DNA of 64,000 nucleotides, taken from contig NZ_CP120233.1 of the NCBI RefSeq assembly GCF_030012985.1, positions 2,451,001 through 2,515,000 of the forward strand, in the 5' to 3' direction. Source of the DNA: Microbulbifer sp. VAAF005. GTDB taxonomy: Bacteria; Pseudomonadota; Gammaproteobacteria; Pseudomonadales; Cellvibrionaceae. This document shows, in pieces, positions 1 through 9,189 of this stretch (its first letter is position 1; every line of letters begins with the position of its first letter). The translations under genes and the position numbers were made by a program. Under the pieces are notes generated by a model. It had not been told where the DNA came from. It saw only the letters and a list, made by a program, of their open reading frames with translations, and ran no database searches.

Positions 1-2
1 AT

Positions 3-269
3 ATGCCGGTCGTTGCCCATATTCGGCCGAGAAAAAACCAGGGGCTTAATGGCAAAGCCACGCACAATGCCGTTATCAATCAGGGGAAATTCTGGGTTTT
101 CGGCGGGGTGCAAAAATCCCTTGGCCGCTCAGCTCTAAAGCCCCACCACCACAGCTACACCGACTACGCCTCTGTCGTTGGAGTGCGGGTTGGCAACCAG
201 TGGCAAATCTACGCCCAGCACTTAAAAACTCCCAAAGGGCCAATCCAGGCTGTTACCCGACTCCTGTAA
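3..269 (+). CDS. C-terminal fragment of an unknown plus-strand protein (partial at window edge)
   Basis: The frame is open from the first bases of the window to a TAA at 267-269, and an intrinsic terminator follows 18 bp later, as expected for a gene end. All three minus-strand frames carry stops here, so this is not a shadow of an opposite gene. The visible 88 residues are basic and polar, with no membrane segment and a His-rich patch (PHHHSY) near residue 48. I do not recognise the family. The true start lies left of the window, so the ATG at position 3 is probably internal. Confidence 0.55.
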   Translation: MPVVAHIRPRKNQGLNGKATHNAVINQGKFWVFGGVQKSLGRSALKPHHHSYTDYASVVGVRVGNQWQIYAQHLKTPKGPIQAVTRLL

Positions 270-286
270 ACAGACAGCCCTCAAGC

Positions 287-315
287 AAAAAAGCCCCGCA
301 TTTGCGGGGCTTTTT
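287..315. terminator. Bidirectional intrinsic terminator
   Basis: Stem GCCCCGC (293-299) and GCGGGGC (304-310) with a 4-nt loop, flanked by an A run on the left and T5 on the right. It serves the partial plus-strand gene ending at 269 and the minus-strand pmm gene ending at 333. Confidence 0.9.
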
Positions 316-332
316 ATACGAGAAAAAAGGCA

Positions 333-1679
333 TCAGCCGATCAGCTGAAGAAGCTCCTCTGTTTTCTCTCGCATCAACACCTCATCTCCCCGGGATTCAA
401 CATTCAGGCGAACAACCGGCTCAGTATTTGACATACGCAAATTAAAACGCCACTCAGGGTAAGCGATACTCAAGCCATCCACATGCTCGACGCTGTCAGC
501 TGCAGGTCCATACTTTTCTTCTGCCGCCTTTAATAGTGCTGCAGCATCCTGAACCTTGGAATTGATTTCTCCCGAACAAGGGAAAGCAGCCATGCGTTCA
601 CCAACAAGCTGTGACAGCGATTTACCACTGCGACTTACCAACTCAGCGACTAATAACCATGGAATCATACCGCTATCGCAATAGGCAAAATCCCGGAAAT
701 AATGGTGCGCGCTCATTTCGCCACCATAGATGGCATCTTCCTTGCGCATGCGCTCTTTAATGAAGGCGTGCCCGGTCTTGCTCTGCACCGGCTCTCCTCC
801 AGCAGTGCGAACAATGTCCTCAGTATTCCAAAGCAGACGCGGATCATGAACAACTTTGGCGCCGTTATTTTTTGCCAAAAAAGCTTCTGCCAGCAAGCCA
901 ACAACATAGTAGCCTTCGATAAAATCACCTTTTTCATCGAAGAAAAAGCAGCGATCAAAATCACCATCCCAGGCTATACCAAAATCAGCGCTGCTTGCCC
1001 GCACTGCCTCGGCAGTAGAATTGCGGTTTTCTGGCAAAATTGGGTTGGGAATACCGTTGGGAAAGTTGCCGTTGGGTTCATGGTGAACTCGCACAAACTC
1101 AAATGGCAAGTGTGGAGCCAGCGCATCAACAACCGCCCCCGCGCCACCATTACCTGCATTAACCACCAATTTTAATGGTTTCAATGCAGTATTATCGATA
1201 TACCCCAATAAGTGCTGCACAAAATCAGCGCGGTGTTCAAAGCGCTGCAAAGTGCCTCTTTGCTCAACCGGGGCAAAGTTGTTTTCTTCTGCCAAACGCT
1301 TGATATCCAGTAGACCGGTATCACCACTGATTGGACTACTGCCTGCACGTACAAACTTCATGCCGTTGTAGTCCATAGGATTGTGACTGGCAGTAACACA
1401 AATACCGCCGTCAAAATCCCCGTGGAAATTGGCAAAGTAGACCTCTTCTGTACCGCACTCGCCGATATGGAAAACATCGGCACCGGCATCTCGCAATCCA
1501 TTCACTAGCGCATCAGTCAGCTCGCCACTGGTAAGCCGTATATCATGTCCAACAACTACTCGACGAGCACTCAGAAACTGAGCAAAAGCACGCCCCACTC
1601 GATAAGCAACATCGGTGTTAAGTTCATCGGGAACACGGCCGCGAAGGTCATAAGCCTTAAAGCAAGTCAGCTCACTCAC
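333..1679 (-). CDS. manB: Phosphomannomutase (ManB/CpsG type alpha-D-phosphohexomutase)
   Basis: Interconverts mannose-6-phosphate and mannose-1-phosphate in the cytoplasm, the step before GDP-mannose synthesis by ManC (7624-9030). The 448 residues show the four-domain layout of the family: phosphoserine loop TASHNP with Ser98, Mg-binding DGDFDR at 238-243, sugar-recognition loop GEMSAHH at 320-326, and phosphate-binding RMSNTEP at 415-421. The N-terminus ([11 protein letters not shown]) matches the E. coli CpsG style more than the AlgC style. It starts with GTG and overlaps the galU stop by 4 bp (GTGA), so the two are translationally coupled. A dual phosphoglucomutase activity is possible and cannot be excluded from sequence. 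Confidence 0.93.
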   Translation of the reverse strand: MSELTCFKAYDLRGRVPDELNTDVAYRVGRAFAQFLSARRVVVGHDIRLTSGELTDALVNGLRDAGADVFHIGECGTEEVYFANFHGDFDGGICVTASHNPMDYNGMKFVRAGSSPISGDTGLLDIKRLAEENNFAPVEQRGTLQRFEHRADFVQHLLGYIDNTALKPLKLVVNAGNGGAGAVVDALAPHLPFEFVRVHHEPNGNFPNGIPNPILPENRNSTAEAVRASSADFGIAWDGDFDRCFFFDEKGDFIEGYYVVGLLAEAFLAKNNGAKVVHDPRLLWNTEDIVRTAGGEPVQSKTGHAFIKERMRKEDAIYGGEMSAHHYFRDFAYCDSGMIPWLLVAELVSRSGKSLSQLVGERMAAFPCSGEINSKVQDAAALLKAAEEKYGPAADSVEHVDGLSIAYPEWRFNLRMSNTEPVVRLNVESRGDEVLMREKTEELLQLIG

Positions 1680-2527
1680 TTGCTTTTCTCCTCAGCAGCC
1701 TGCTCTGGCAAATACACATTTTCATAAACGTGATTGGTAGCGTCTATAAAGCCCTCAACCGAACCACAATCGTAGCGGCGGCCCTTAAAAGCATAAGCTA
1801 ATACACAGCCCTGCTGTGCTTGTGCCATCAGCGCATCGGTAATTTGAACCTCACCATTTTTGCCTGGAGGGGTATCACGGATCAGATCAAAGATATCCGG
1901 TGTCAGGATATAACGACCAATAATCGCCATATTACTGGGGGCATCTTCCGCTGCAGGCTTCTCCACCATATCGGTGACCTGGTACAAACCAGGTTTAATC
2001 TCATTACCACCGATCACACCGAATTTATGGATCTGGTCCTTCGGCACCTCTTCCACAGCAACAATACTGCAGCGGAACTGCTTATACAGCTGGACCATTT
2101 GCCCCAAAACTCCCATGTCTTCATTCAGGCACAGGTCATCCGCTAGCACAACTGCAAACGGTTCGTCACCAACTAGGCGATGCCCTTGTAAAATGGCATC
2201 ACCCAAACCTCTCATTTCCCCCTGACGGGTATAAGAAAAGCTCGCCCTATCGATCACTTTACGGACTGAATCCAAATAACGTTCTTTACCGGTACCAGCA
2301 ATCTGGTGCTCCAGCTCAAAGTTGGTATCAAAGTGATCCTCAATGGCACGCTTGCCTCGACCTGTAACAAACCCAATCTCGGTCAGCCCTGCCTCTATAG
2401 CCTCCTCAACACCGTACTGGACCAGAGGCTTATTCACCAGCGGTAACATTTCTTTCGGCATAGCCTTAGTGGCAGGAAGAAAACGAGTACCGTAACCGGC
2501 AACAGGAAATAGGCATTTCTTGAGCAT
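1676..2527 (-). CDS. galU: UTP--glucose-1-phosphate uridylyltransferase
   Basis: Makes UDP-glucose from UTP and glucose-1-phosphate for surface polysaccharides and related glycans. The 283-aa length is normal for bacterial GalU. The nucleotide-binding signature [19 protein letters not shown] lies at residues 11-29, and the family motif VEKP appears in the second half. A GGGGGAG ribosome-binding site sits just upstream of the ATG. It is the first gene of a galU-manB pair with a 4-bp overlap, transcribed away from fabA. Confidence 0.96.
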   Translation of the reverse strand: MLKKCLFPVAGYGTRFLPATKAMPKEMLPLVNKPLVQYGVEEAIEAGLTEIGFVTGRGKRAIEDHFDTNFELEHQIAGTGKERYLDSVRKVIDRASFSYTRQGEMRGLGDAILQGHRLVGDEPFAVVLADDLCLNEDMGVLGQMVQLYKQFRCSIVAVEEVPKDQIHKFGVIGGNEIKPGLYQVTDMVEKPAAEDAPSNMAIIGRYILTPDIFDLIRDTPPGKNGEVQITDALMAQAQQGCVLAYAFKGRRYDCGSVEGFIDATNHVYENVYLPEQAAEEKSK

Positions 2528-2756
2528 TCTGCTCCCCCAATCAATTAAAAACAGCGCACCCCGCGCAGGGCAGGCAACGTATCATAGCGTCGTGACGCGA
2601 GCACTTACATACGATAACGTTAGACTTGGCCCAAAATGTGAATTCCCCGAGGATAAAGCCCAAAACTATACGAATATGTTAGGGAATTAATATGCTTAAA
2701 AAGCAGTATTTGTGAAAACAATTCTCGCGCCAGTCACAAAAAGCGCCTTGACCGAC

Positions 2757-2784
2757 TGGACAAGCGACACACAGCCCTTAGAAT
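2757..2784 (+). promoter_or_regulatory. Probable sigma70 promoter of fabA
   Basis: In the 313-bp divergent gap between galU and fabA there is TGGACA (2757-2762), a 16-bp spacer and TAGAAT (2779-2784), followed by a roughly 50-nt leader to fabA. The left part of the gap (2528-2750) is AT-rich and presumably holds the galU promoter, but I see no clear -35/-10 pair for it. I could not identify a FabR- or FadR-type operator with confidence. Confidence 0.6.
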
Positions 2785-2843
2785 GCCCGCTCTTGCAAAA
2801 GTGTCCAATCTCAATTGCATAACCACCCACTAACGGGGAAATG

Positions 2844-3368
2844 ATGAGTAATTTTGTACAAAAAAGTGAGTATACCAGAGAGGAGCTTCTGGCTTGCTCC
2901 CGCGGCGAGATGTTCGGCCCAGGCAATGCCCAGTTGCCAGCTCCCAATATGTTGATGCTCGACCGCATCACTCATATATCTAAAGAAGGGGGCGCATTCG
3001 GAAAAGGAGAGCTGATCGCTGAACTCGACATTCACCCCGACCTATGGTTTTTCGACTGTCACTTTCCCGGCGATCCCGTAATGCCTGGGTGCCTGGGACT
3101 GGATGCCATGTGGCAGCTACTGGGCTATTTCCTGGCCTGGAAAGGCAACCCCGGCCGCGGTCGTGCTCTGGGCTGTGGGGAAGTTAAATTTACAGGCCAA
3201 ATCCTCCCCACCAGCAAGAAGGTAACTTACCATATCCAAATGAGTCGGATTGTTGAGCGCAGGCTCGTTATGGGTATTGGCGACGGCAGTGTCTCTGTGG
3301 ATGGAAGGGAAATTTACACCGCAAAGGATCTTCGCGTAGGCTTATTTACCCGTACGGACAACTTTTAA
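2844..3368 (+). CDS. fabA: 3-hydroxydecanoyl-ACP dehydratase/isomerase
   Basis: Dehydrates 3-hydroxydecanoyl-ACP and isomerises the trans-2 product to cis-3-decenoyl-ACP, the entry point of unsaturated fatty acid synthesis in the anaerobic pathway. The protein has 174 residues (171-172 is usual). The catalytic pair lies in the segment [20 protein letters not shown]: His73 and Asp87 by this numbering. Two ATGs are adjacent (2841 and 2844). The GGGGA at 2835-2839 is too close to the first, so the second is preferred. fabB follows on the same strand, as in many gammaproteobacteria. Confidence 0.96.
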   Translation: MSNFVQKSEYTREELLACSRGEMFGPGNAQLPAPNMLMLDRITHISKEGGAFGKGELIAELDIHPDLWFFDCHFPGDPVMPGCLGLDAMWQLLGYFLAWKGNPGRGRALGCGEVKFTGQILPTSKKVTYHIQMSRIVERRLVMGIGDGSVSVDGREIYTAKDLRVGLFTRTDNF

Positions 3369-3434
3369 ACTCGTTTAAGACTAATACCGGTGGAAGCCAC
3401 AACCCTCTACCGAGAAGCTATGCTGGAGATCACT

Positions 3435-4658
3435 ATGCGTCGGGTCGTCATTACCGGAATGGGTATCACCTCCTGTATCGGTACCAACACAAAAGAAGTC
3501 ACCGAGTCACTAAAAACTGGCCGAAGCGGCATCCGCTTTCAAGAAGAGTACAAGGAGCTCGGTCTGCGCAGCCATGTAGCTGGGTCTGTGGACATCGATT
3601 TCAAAGAACATATCGATCGCAAGCAACTACGCTTTATGGGCGACTCAGCTGCCTACGCCTACATTGCAATGCGCGAAGCCATTGATATGTCTGGCCTTGA
3701 AGAGGCCCAGGTGTCCAACCCACGCACTGGTCTCGTCATGGGGTCGGGGGGCACATCCACCCAGCAGATTATTGATGCCGCTCATACTCTGAAGGAGAAA
3801 GGCGTACGTCGTGTTGGCGCCTACCGCGTCCCCCAGGTAATGGGCAGCACCGTATCCGCATGTCTAGCGACTCCCTTCAAAATCAAAGGGGTGAACTACA
3901 GCATTTCCTCAGCCTGCGCTACCAGTGCCCACTGTATTGGCCATGGTGCCGAGTTAATCCAGATGGGCAAACAGGATGTCATCTTCGCCGGTGGTGGTGA
4001 AGAGCTTGCTTGGAGCCTCACCCACCTGTTTGATGCTATGGGCGCTCTTTCCAGCAAGTACAACGATAACCCAACTCACGCTTCTCGCCCCTACGATGCC
4101 GATCGCGATGGTTTTGTGATCGCTGGCGGTGGTGGCTGCCTCGTTCTAGAAGAAATGGAACACGCGCTGGCGCGCGGTGCGACTATCTATGCGGAGCTGA
4201 CCGGTTACGGCGCCACTTCCGACGGTTACGATATGGTTGCCCCAAGCGGTGAAGGCGCCGCCCGCTGCATGCAGCAGGCTCTGGCCGGTATGGATGGCAA
4301 AGGTCTGCAGGGTAGCGTAGATTATATCAACACTCACGGCACCTCTACCCCCGTGGGCGATATCGCCGAATTGAAAGCCATGCGTGAAGTCTTTGGGGAT
4401 AAGGTTCCAGCATTTGCCTCTACCAAATCACTTACGGGCCACTCCCTGGGAGCTGCAGGGGTTCAGGAAGCTATCTACAGCCTACTGATGATGCAGAATG
4501 ACTTTATTGCGGCATCAGCTAACGTAGAGAATCTCGACCCTGCGGCTGAGGGCATGGACCTAGTCAGCGAGCTCCGAGAGACAGAAGTCAGACGAGCTAT
4601 GTCCAATAGCTTTGGTTTTGGCGGAACCAATGCCTGCCTGATTTTCGATAAAATCTAA
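3435..4658 (+). CDS. fabB: 3-oxoacyl-ACP synthase I (beta-ketoacyl-ACP synthase I)
   Basis: Condensing enzyme that elongates cis-3-decenoyl-ACP and other acyl-ACPs with malonyl-ACP, working with FabA. From this start the protein has 407 residues, close to the E. coli enzyme. The thiolase-fold catalytic triad is visible: Cys161 (SSACATSAH), His301 ([11 protein letters not shown]) and His336 ([12 protein letters not shown]). The frame extends upstream to 3390, but the ATG at 3435 has a GGAG at 3425-3428 with good spacing, and the N-terminus [10 protein letters not shown] matches the family. It is probably cotranscribed with fabA and ends at a strong terminator. Confidence 0.97.
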   Translation: MRRVVITGMGITSCIGTNTKEVTESLKTGRSGIRFQEEYKELGLRSHVAGSVDIDFKEHIDRKQLRFMGDSAAYAYIAMREAIDMSGLEEAQVSNPRTGLVMGSGGTSTQQIIDAAHTLKEKGVRRVGAYRVPQVMGSTVSACLATPFKIKGVNYSISSACATSAHCIGHGAELIQMGKQDVIFAGGGEELAWSLTHLFDAMGALSSKYNDNPTHASRPYDADRDGFVIAGGGGCLVLEEMEHALARGATIYAELTGYGATSDGYDMVAPSGEGAARCMQQALAGMDGKGLQGSVDYINTHGTSTPVGDIAELKAMREVFGDKVPAFASTKSLTGHSLGAAGVQEAIYSLLMMQNDFIAASANVENLDPAAEGMDLVSELRETEVRRAMSNSFGFGGTNACLIFDKI

Positions 4659-4665
4659 TCGAAAT

Positions 4666-4694
4666 AAAAAAGGGCGCCTCAAGGCGCCCTTTTT
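4666..4694. terminator. Bidirectional intrinsic terminator between fabB and the RmlD-like gene
   Basis: Stem GGGCGCC (4672-4678), loop TCAA, GGCGCCC (4683-4689), with A6 before and T5 after. It lies between convergent genes and can act in both directions. Confidence 0.93.
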
Positions 4695-4722
4695 ATATTC
4701 CTTCTGCATAATAGGAACCAAA

Positions 4723-5571
4723 TCACTCTGGTTCCACATGCAAGCGCTCCAGCCACAGTTCAACTTGACGCGTCAGCCCCTGCCGCCAGCTGCGTTGCTG
4801 AATACCAAAAACATCTCGCAATTTGCCACATGAAAGCTCTATGCTGCGATCTCCCTTTTCAGTCTCACCTCCAAGTGAAGCTAGCTCGGCTAAACGTTCT
4901 TCATCGTAAAATGCCTGAGCACGCTCAACAACTTCCAACGCGAACTCCATCGCAGTACAGCTATCAGAACTGCCGTAATGGTAGACGCCTCCAGCTTTGG
5001 CACCACTAGCAAGCTGTTGGGCAACTGCCACTGCTACACGCGCCATATCCACTACCGTCACCGGGTTGCCGCTGTTCCTTCCATCCAAGGCTAAAGGCTC
5101 CCCAGACACAAAGTTGCGTAAAATACGCCCTAACAAGGCATCCTGACCACTATCCACCATCCAGCCAAAACGCAAAATCGTCAGGTTTTGCAGCCCATTA
5201 AAGGCATCTTCGCAGGCCAGCCATTCGCGCCCACTCGGGGACTGCGGTTCTGCGGGCTCATCCTCGTCATAGCGGCGGCGCTCACCGCCAGAAAAAACTT
5301 GGTAGGATGAGAGGTGAATAATATATTCACAGGGTGCAGCACAAAGCCGCTTGCTCACCAGCAGTGACTCCGGCATGCCTCGATTGTCGGCACAGGCGGA
5401 GGCATTAATCACAATTGAGCCCGGTCTCAATTGATCGATTTCCCCAGGGGTCAACTGCTGTATGCGAAAGCCTGCGCGCTGCAGTCTTTTTTGCAGCGCA
5501 CCATCAATCTCATTACCAGCTGTGATAATGGCGACGGTATCCGGCATATAACCTGTATTCAATTCAGACAC
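4723..5571 (-). CDS. RmlD-like NAD(P)-binding epimerase/reductase-family protein, catalytic motif degenerate
   Basis: A 282-aa protein that looks like the extended short-chain dehydrogenase family (dTDP-4-dehydrorhamnose reductase/RmlD-like). Visible hallmarks are the N-terminal strand AIITAG, the HLSSYQVFSG segment (the place of STDYVFDG), and the C-terminal region with ILRFGWMVD and GGVYHYGSS. The usual active-site YxxxK is missing: the expected YGRTKLAGE segment reads SGREWLACE, and the glycine-rich dinucleotide loop is poor. It may therefore bind rather than reduce its substrate. The GTG at 5571 is one start; an ATG at 5547 (MPDTVAII) with an upstream AGG is as likely. It lies 15 bp after ssb, probably in one transcript. 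Confidence 0.6.
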   Translation of the reverse strand: MSELNTGYMPDTVAIITAGNEIDGALQKRLQRAGFRIQQLTPGEIDQLRPGSIVINASACADNRGMPESLLVSKRLCAAPCEYIIHLSSYQVFSGGERRRYDEDEPAEPQSPSGREWLACEDAFNGLQNLTILRFGWMVDSGQDALLGRILRNFVSGEPLALDGRNSGNPVTVVDMARVAVAVAQQLASGAKAGGVYHYGSSDSCTAMEFALEVVERAQAFYDEERLAELASLGGETEKGDRSIELSCGKLRDVFGIQQRSWRQGLTRQVELWLERLHVEPE

Positions 5572-5586
5572 TGGTAAATCCAGTTC

Positions 5587-6210
5587 TTAGAACGGGATAT
5601 CGTCATCAAAGCTATTATCGAAACCACCGGCAGGACCTTGGTTCGGCTGTTGCTGGGGCTGCTGGTTAGCTGGTGCCATCGGTGAGGGAGCGGTACGCCC
5701 CTGCCCGTATGCCTCCTGGCCGCCCTGCTGCTGGTAGCCACCCTGGAAACCGCCGCCCTGTTGGTCAAAACCGCTGGAACCACCCATCGGCTGGCCGCCA
5801 CCCATTTGGCCACCTGCGGCTGCGCCCATTCCAGCGCCACCCATACCCTGACCAAAGCCGCCCTGTTCACCGCGACCGTCCAGCATCTGCATTTCGCTGG
5901 CAACGATTTCAGTGGTGTAGCGGTCCTGGCCGGAATTCTTATCCTGCCACTTACGGGTGCGTAGAGAGCCCTCTACATAAACTTTGGCCCCCTTGCGCAG
6001 GTACTCACCGGCGATCTCAGCCAGGCGGTTAAAAAATACTACGCGATGCCACTCAGTGCGCTCCTGCTGCTGGCCAGTCTGCTTGTCTTTCCAGCTCTCA
6101 CTGGTAGCCAGGCTGATGTTGGTAACAGCACCGCCACTCGGCATATATTTGGTTTCCGGGTCATTCCCCAGATTACCGATCAGAATTACTTTATTAATAC
6201 CCCTGGCCAT
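5587..6210 (-). CDS. ssb: Single-stranded DNA-binding protein
   Basis: Coats single-stranded DNA during replication, repair and recombination, and recruits partners through its C-terminal tip. The 207 residues comprise an N-terminal OB fold (about 1-110: start [15 protein letters not shown], core [12 protein letters not shown]), a long Gly/Gln-rich disordered linker (about 112-195), and the acidic tip DDDIPF at the extreme C-terminus. It is longer than E. coli SSB (178) because of the linker. GAGGAGA precedes the ATG. Its place close to the MFS gene and uvrA matches Pseudomonas, where ssb also sits near uvrA. Confidence 0.97.
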   Translation of the reverse strand: MARGINKVILIGNLGNDPETKYMPSGGAVTNISLATSESWKDKQTGQQQERTEWHRVVFFNRLAEIAGEYLRKGAKVYVEGSLRTRKWQDKNSGQDRYTTEIVASEMQMLDGRGEQGGFGQGMGGAGMGAAAGGQMGGGQPMGGSSGFDQQGGGFQGGYQQQGGQEAYGQGRTAPSPMAPANQQPQQQPNQGPAGGFDNSFDDDIPF

Positions 6211-6382
6211 GGCCCTCTCCTCTCGTCAACCCGGGCTCCACCCGGGGCAATAAACTATTTAAACAATCAATTAATCTATCAAGTGTTATGAAATACCGTC
6301 AGCGCTGCATTGCACCATCGGTAAATATTGTATTTTTATCCAGTAGGATACAATAGCGGCTCAGCGTTAGTAAGCACTACCT

Positions 6383-7533
6383 TCACACTCTCTCGCGCAA
6401 ACCCCACCACAGCAACATCCATATCAGCAGCACCGCCAAACCCAGAGCTGCAACTGCGGAAGCGCCCCCAGACCGAACAGCAGGCCACCCAGGCTACCGC
6501 CGACAAAGGTGCCAAAGAACTGTAAAGTCGCGTAGAGCCCCGTAGCTGCGCCCCTCGCTTCCGCCGGAGCCTTCCTGGTTAGCTGCGCCGGCAGCAGGGC
6601 TTCAAGCAGGTTGAAACCAGTGAAGAACACTGCCAATAAGACTACCAACACCCAGGTGCTTGCAGACAACAAGGCCGCACTGCCACCGATCAAAGCTAAA
6701 CAAGCAAAATTAAGCGCGAAAGGCACCCGATCACTTTTCTCTGCCGCCCTCATCATTGGCAACATCACCAGGAAGGTGCCGAGCATTAGCGGCCCATACA
6801 GTTTCCAGTGTTCGCTCGCCGGCCAATCCAATCTATCGACTAGCACCAATGGCAAGGCGACAAACAATGCCGTGAGCAACAAGTGGGAGAAAAAGGCCCC
6901 AGAAACCAAGCGCCAAACAAGACCGCTTTTAACTACCGTACGAAAACCACTGCCATAAACGGCCGGTCGCCTAGCCGCCTCTGGAGTCGGCACCAGGCGC
7001 CAAACCAATAATCCACCCAGCAGTGCTAATCCAGCAGTGACCCAGAAAATTGCCGGCAAGCCGCCCACACCGGCCAGCGCAGGCCCCAGGATCACCGCCA
7101 GCATAAATGCGACGCCAATAGACGCTCCGATAATCGCCATCGCAATACCGCGCTTTTCATCGCGGGTTAAGTCGGCAACCAGCGCCATCACCGCAGCGGC
7201 AATAGCACCACAACCTTGCAGTACCCGCCCCACAATAAGGCCGTAAACCGAATCTGTCAGCGCAGCGATGACACTGCCCAGGGCAAACAGTGCAAGGCCG
7301 GTATAAATAACCGGCTTGCGCCCCCAACGATCGGACAGGAGCCCCAGAGGAATTTGGAGTATCGCCTGACTCAGGCCATAGGCACCCATTGCCAGCCCCA
7401 GCAGCATGGGCGTGCTATCGCGATAGCCCTCGCCGTACACAGTGAGAACCGGCAGGACCATAAACAGGCCCAGCATACGAAAGACATACAGGGAAGCCAG
7501 CCCACCCAGGGCGCGGCGCTCAATGGAATTCAT
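6383..7533 (-). pseudogene. MFS transporter (multidrug/sugar efflux-like), frameshifted near the C-terminus
   Basis: Major facilitator family protein with about 11-12 hydrophobic segments. The loop motif between TM2 and TM3 is DRWGRKPVI (about residues 68-76). As read, the frame stops at 6424 (369 aa) and breaks off in the last helix with the unnatural tail WVWRCC. One extra G in the coding-strand G5 run (plus strand C5 at 6466-6470) continues the frame through GLGGASAVAALGLAVLLIWM and then an Arg-rich end to a TGA at 6383, restoring a terminal helix (383 aa). I therefore give the extent to 6383. The gene lies between ssb and uvrA, where Pseudomonas also carries an MFS gene; its substrate is unknown. 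Confidence 0.8.
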
Positions 7534-7623
7534 GCAAATCCCGGAACAGCATCAAATAGGGCGCGCATTGTACAGTGAGCCGCCTCCCGGCTGTAGGGGA
7601 AACAGCACAACTTTTATCCACAA

Positions 7624-9030
7624 CTAGTTACGACCGTACTCATCATCGAGGCGGACAATGTCATCCTCCCCGAGATAACTGCCGGATTGCACCTCAATCA
7701 GCTCCAAGGGAATCGTACCGGGGTTCTCCAAACGGTGGACCACCCCCAGCGGGATATAAGTCGATTGGTTCTCGGTGATTAGGACCTCTTCTTCACCCCG
7801 GGTAACCTTCGCAGTTCCCTGCACCACAACCCAGTGTTCAGCGCGGTGGTGATGCATCTGCAGGGATAGCTGCTGACCCGGCTTCACCACAATACGCTTC
7901 ACCTGAAAGCGTGGACCCGCATCAATCGAGTCGTAGTAGCCCCAGGGCCTATATACCTTGCGGTGCCTTTGGGCCTCACTGCGGCCAGTGCTCTTGAGGT
8001 TACTGACCAGTTTTTTGACTTCCTGGACCCGCTGCCGGTCAGCGATCAGAAGCGCATCGTCAGTATCGACAACAACCAGGTCGGATACACCGAGAAGGCT
8101 GACCAAGCGGCTCTCACCACGCACCAGGCAGCGCTGGGAGTCTTCTAGCAACACATCACCCTGAAGCAAATTGTCATTGGCATCACGTTTTGCTAACTCC
8201 CATAGCCCCTGCCAGGAGCCCACATCGCTCCAACCCGCATCCATAGGTACAACTGCCGCGGATTCCGTCGGCTCCATTACTGCATAATCCACAGACTCAT
8301 CTGCGCAGGCTGCAAAAGCCTCTCTATCCACCCGGGTAAAATCCAGATCCCTCGCGGCACTCTTATAGGCACTGCGGCAGGCTGTGAGAATATCTGCACG
8401 GTACCGCTCCAACTCCTCCAGATAGCGGGAGGCGCGGAACAGGAACATGCCACTGTTCCAGGAGTAATCCCCGGAGGCCAGGTAAGCTTCAGCGGTTTCA
8501 GTGTCCGGCTTTTCGACGAACTCCGCCACTTTCCAAGCAGTTTCCGCCAATTTATCCCCGCGCCGAATGTAGCCGTAGCCGGTCTCCGCCCGGGTCGGCA
8601 CAATGCCAAAAGTGACCAGATGCCCCTGCTCAGCCAGGGCTCGGGCCGACTCTACAGACTCCTGAAAATTTGCCTCGTCGGAAACGGCGTGGTCTGCCGG
8701 TAATACCAGCAGTAAAGGGTCAGCTCCTGACTCCAGTGCTGCCAGGGCAGCCAGGGCAATAGCCGGTGCAGTATTGCGCGCGCAGGGCTCCAGTAAAATG
8801 GACTGGGCTCCGTGGCCGATTTCCTGCAATTGCTCGGCGGCGGCAAAACGATGCTCTTCGTTGCATACCAGGATCGGCGCCTGTAATGGCTCAATGCCCT
8901 CCAGGCGCCTTACGGTTGCCTGTAACATCGTTTCACCACCGATAAGGGGTAGGAACTGTTTAGGGTAGGCCTCGCGAGAGAGTGGCCACAGGCGCGAGCC
9001 GGTGCCACCACAGAGAATCACAGGAATCAT
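7624..9030 (-). CDS. manC: Mannose-1-phosphate guanylyltransferase / mannose-6-phosphate isomerase (bifunctional)
   Basis: Makes GDP-mannose from mannose-1-phosphate and GTP, and in the bifunctional type also isomerises fructose-6-phosphate. The 468 residues show an N-terminal nucleotidyltransferase domain (about 1-340) with [12 protein letters not shown] at 8-19, FVEKPD and the GWSDVGSW segment, and a C-terminal cupin domain (about 355-465) with the metal-binding cluster MHHHRAEHW. It complements the pmm gene at 333-1679 to complete the GDP-mannose route. It sits between the MFS gene and uvrA, an insertion relative to the Pseudomonas order. I see no strong ribosome-binding site. Confidence 0.94.
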   Translation of the reverse strand: MIPVILCGGTGSRLWPLSREAYPKQFLPLIGGETMLQATVRRLEGIEPLQAPILVCNEEHRFAAAEQLQEIGHGAQSILLEPCARNTAPAIALAALAALESGADPLLLVLPADHAVSDEANFQESVESARALAEQGHLVTFGIVPTRAETGYGYIRRGDKLAETAWKVAEFVEKPDTETAEAYLASGDYSWNSGMFLFRASRYLEELERYRADILTACRSAYKSAARDLDFTRVDREAFAACADESVDYAVMEPTESAAVVPMDAGWSDVGSWQGLWELAKRDANDNLLQGDVLLEDSQRCLVRGESRLVSLLGVSDLVVVDTDDALLIADRQRVQEVKKLVSNLKSTGRSEAQRHRKVYRPWGYYDSIDAGPRFQVKRIVVKPGQQLSLQMHHHRAEHWVVVQGTAKVTRGEEEVLITENQSTYIPLGVVHRLENPGTIPLELIEVQSGSYLGEDDIVRLDDEYGRN

Positions 9031-9189
9031 CGAATGCTATCTGCCTGAATGTCGGGTATTGCGAAAGACAATTTTCGCACATCAGGTGGCGAGTTTATAC
9101 TTGACTGTTTTTCCGGCACCGCAGTTGTGATCGCCCCGCGCGGAGCAAGTCCGAGGCCCGGCCCAGTATTAGCAGCATATAGGTAGAGC

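Noticed and set aside
9031..9189. Possible LexA box before uvrA (CTGTTTTTCCGGCACCGCAG)
   Set aside because: It does not fit CTGT-N8-ACAG in spacing or in the right half; no SOS box can be claimed.
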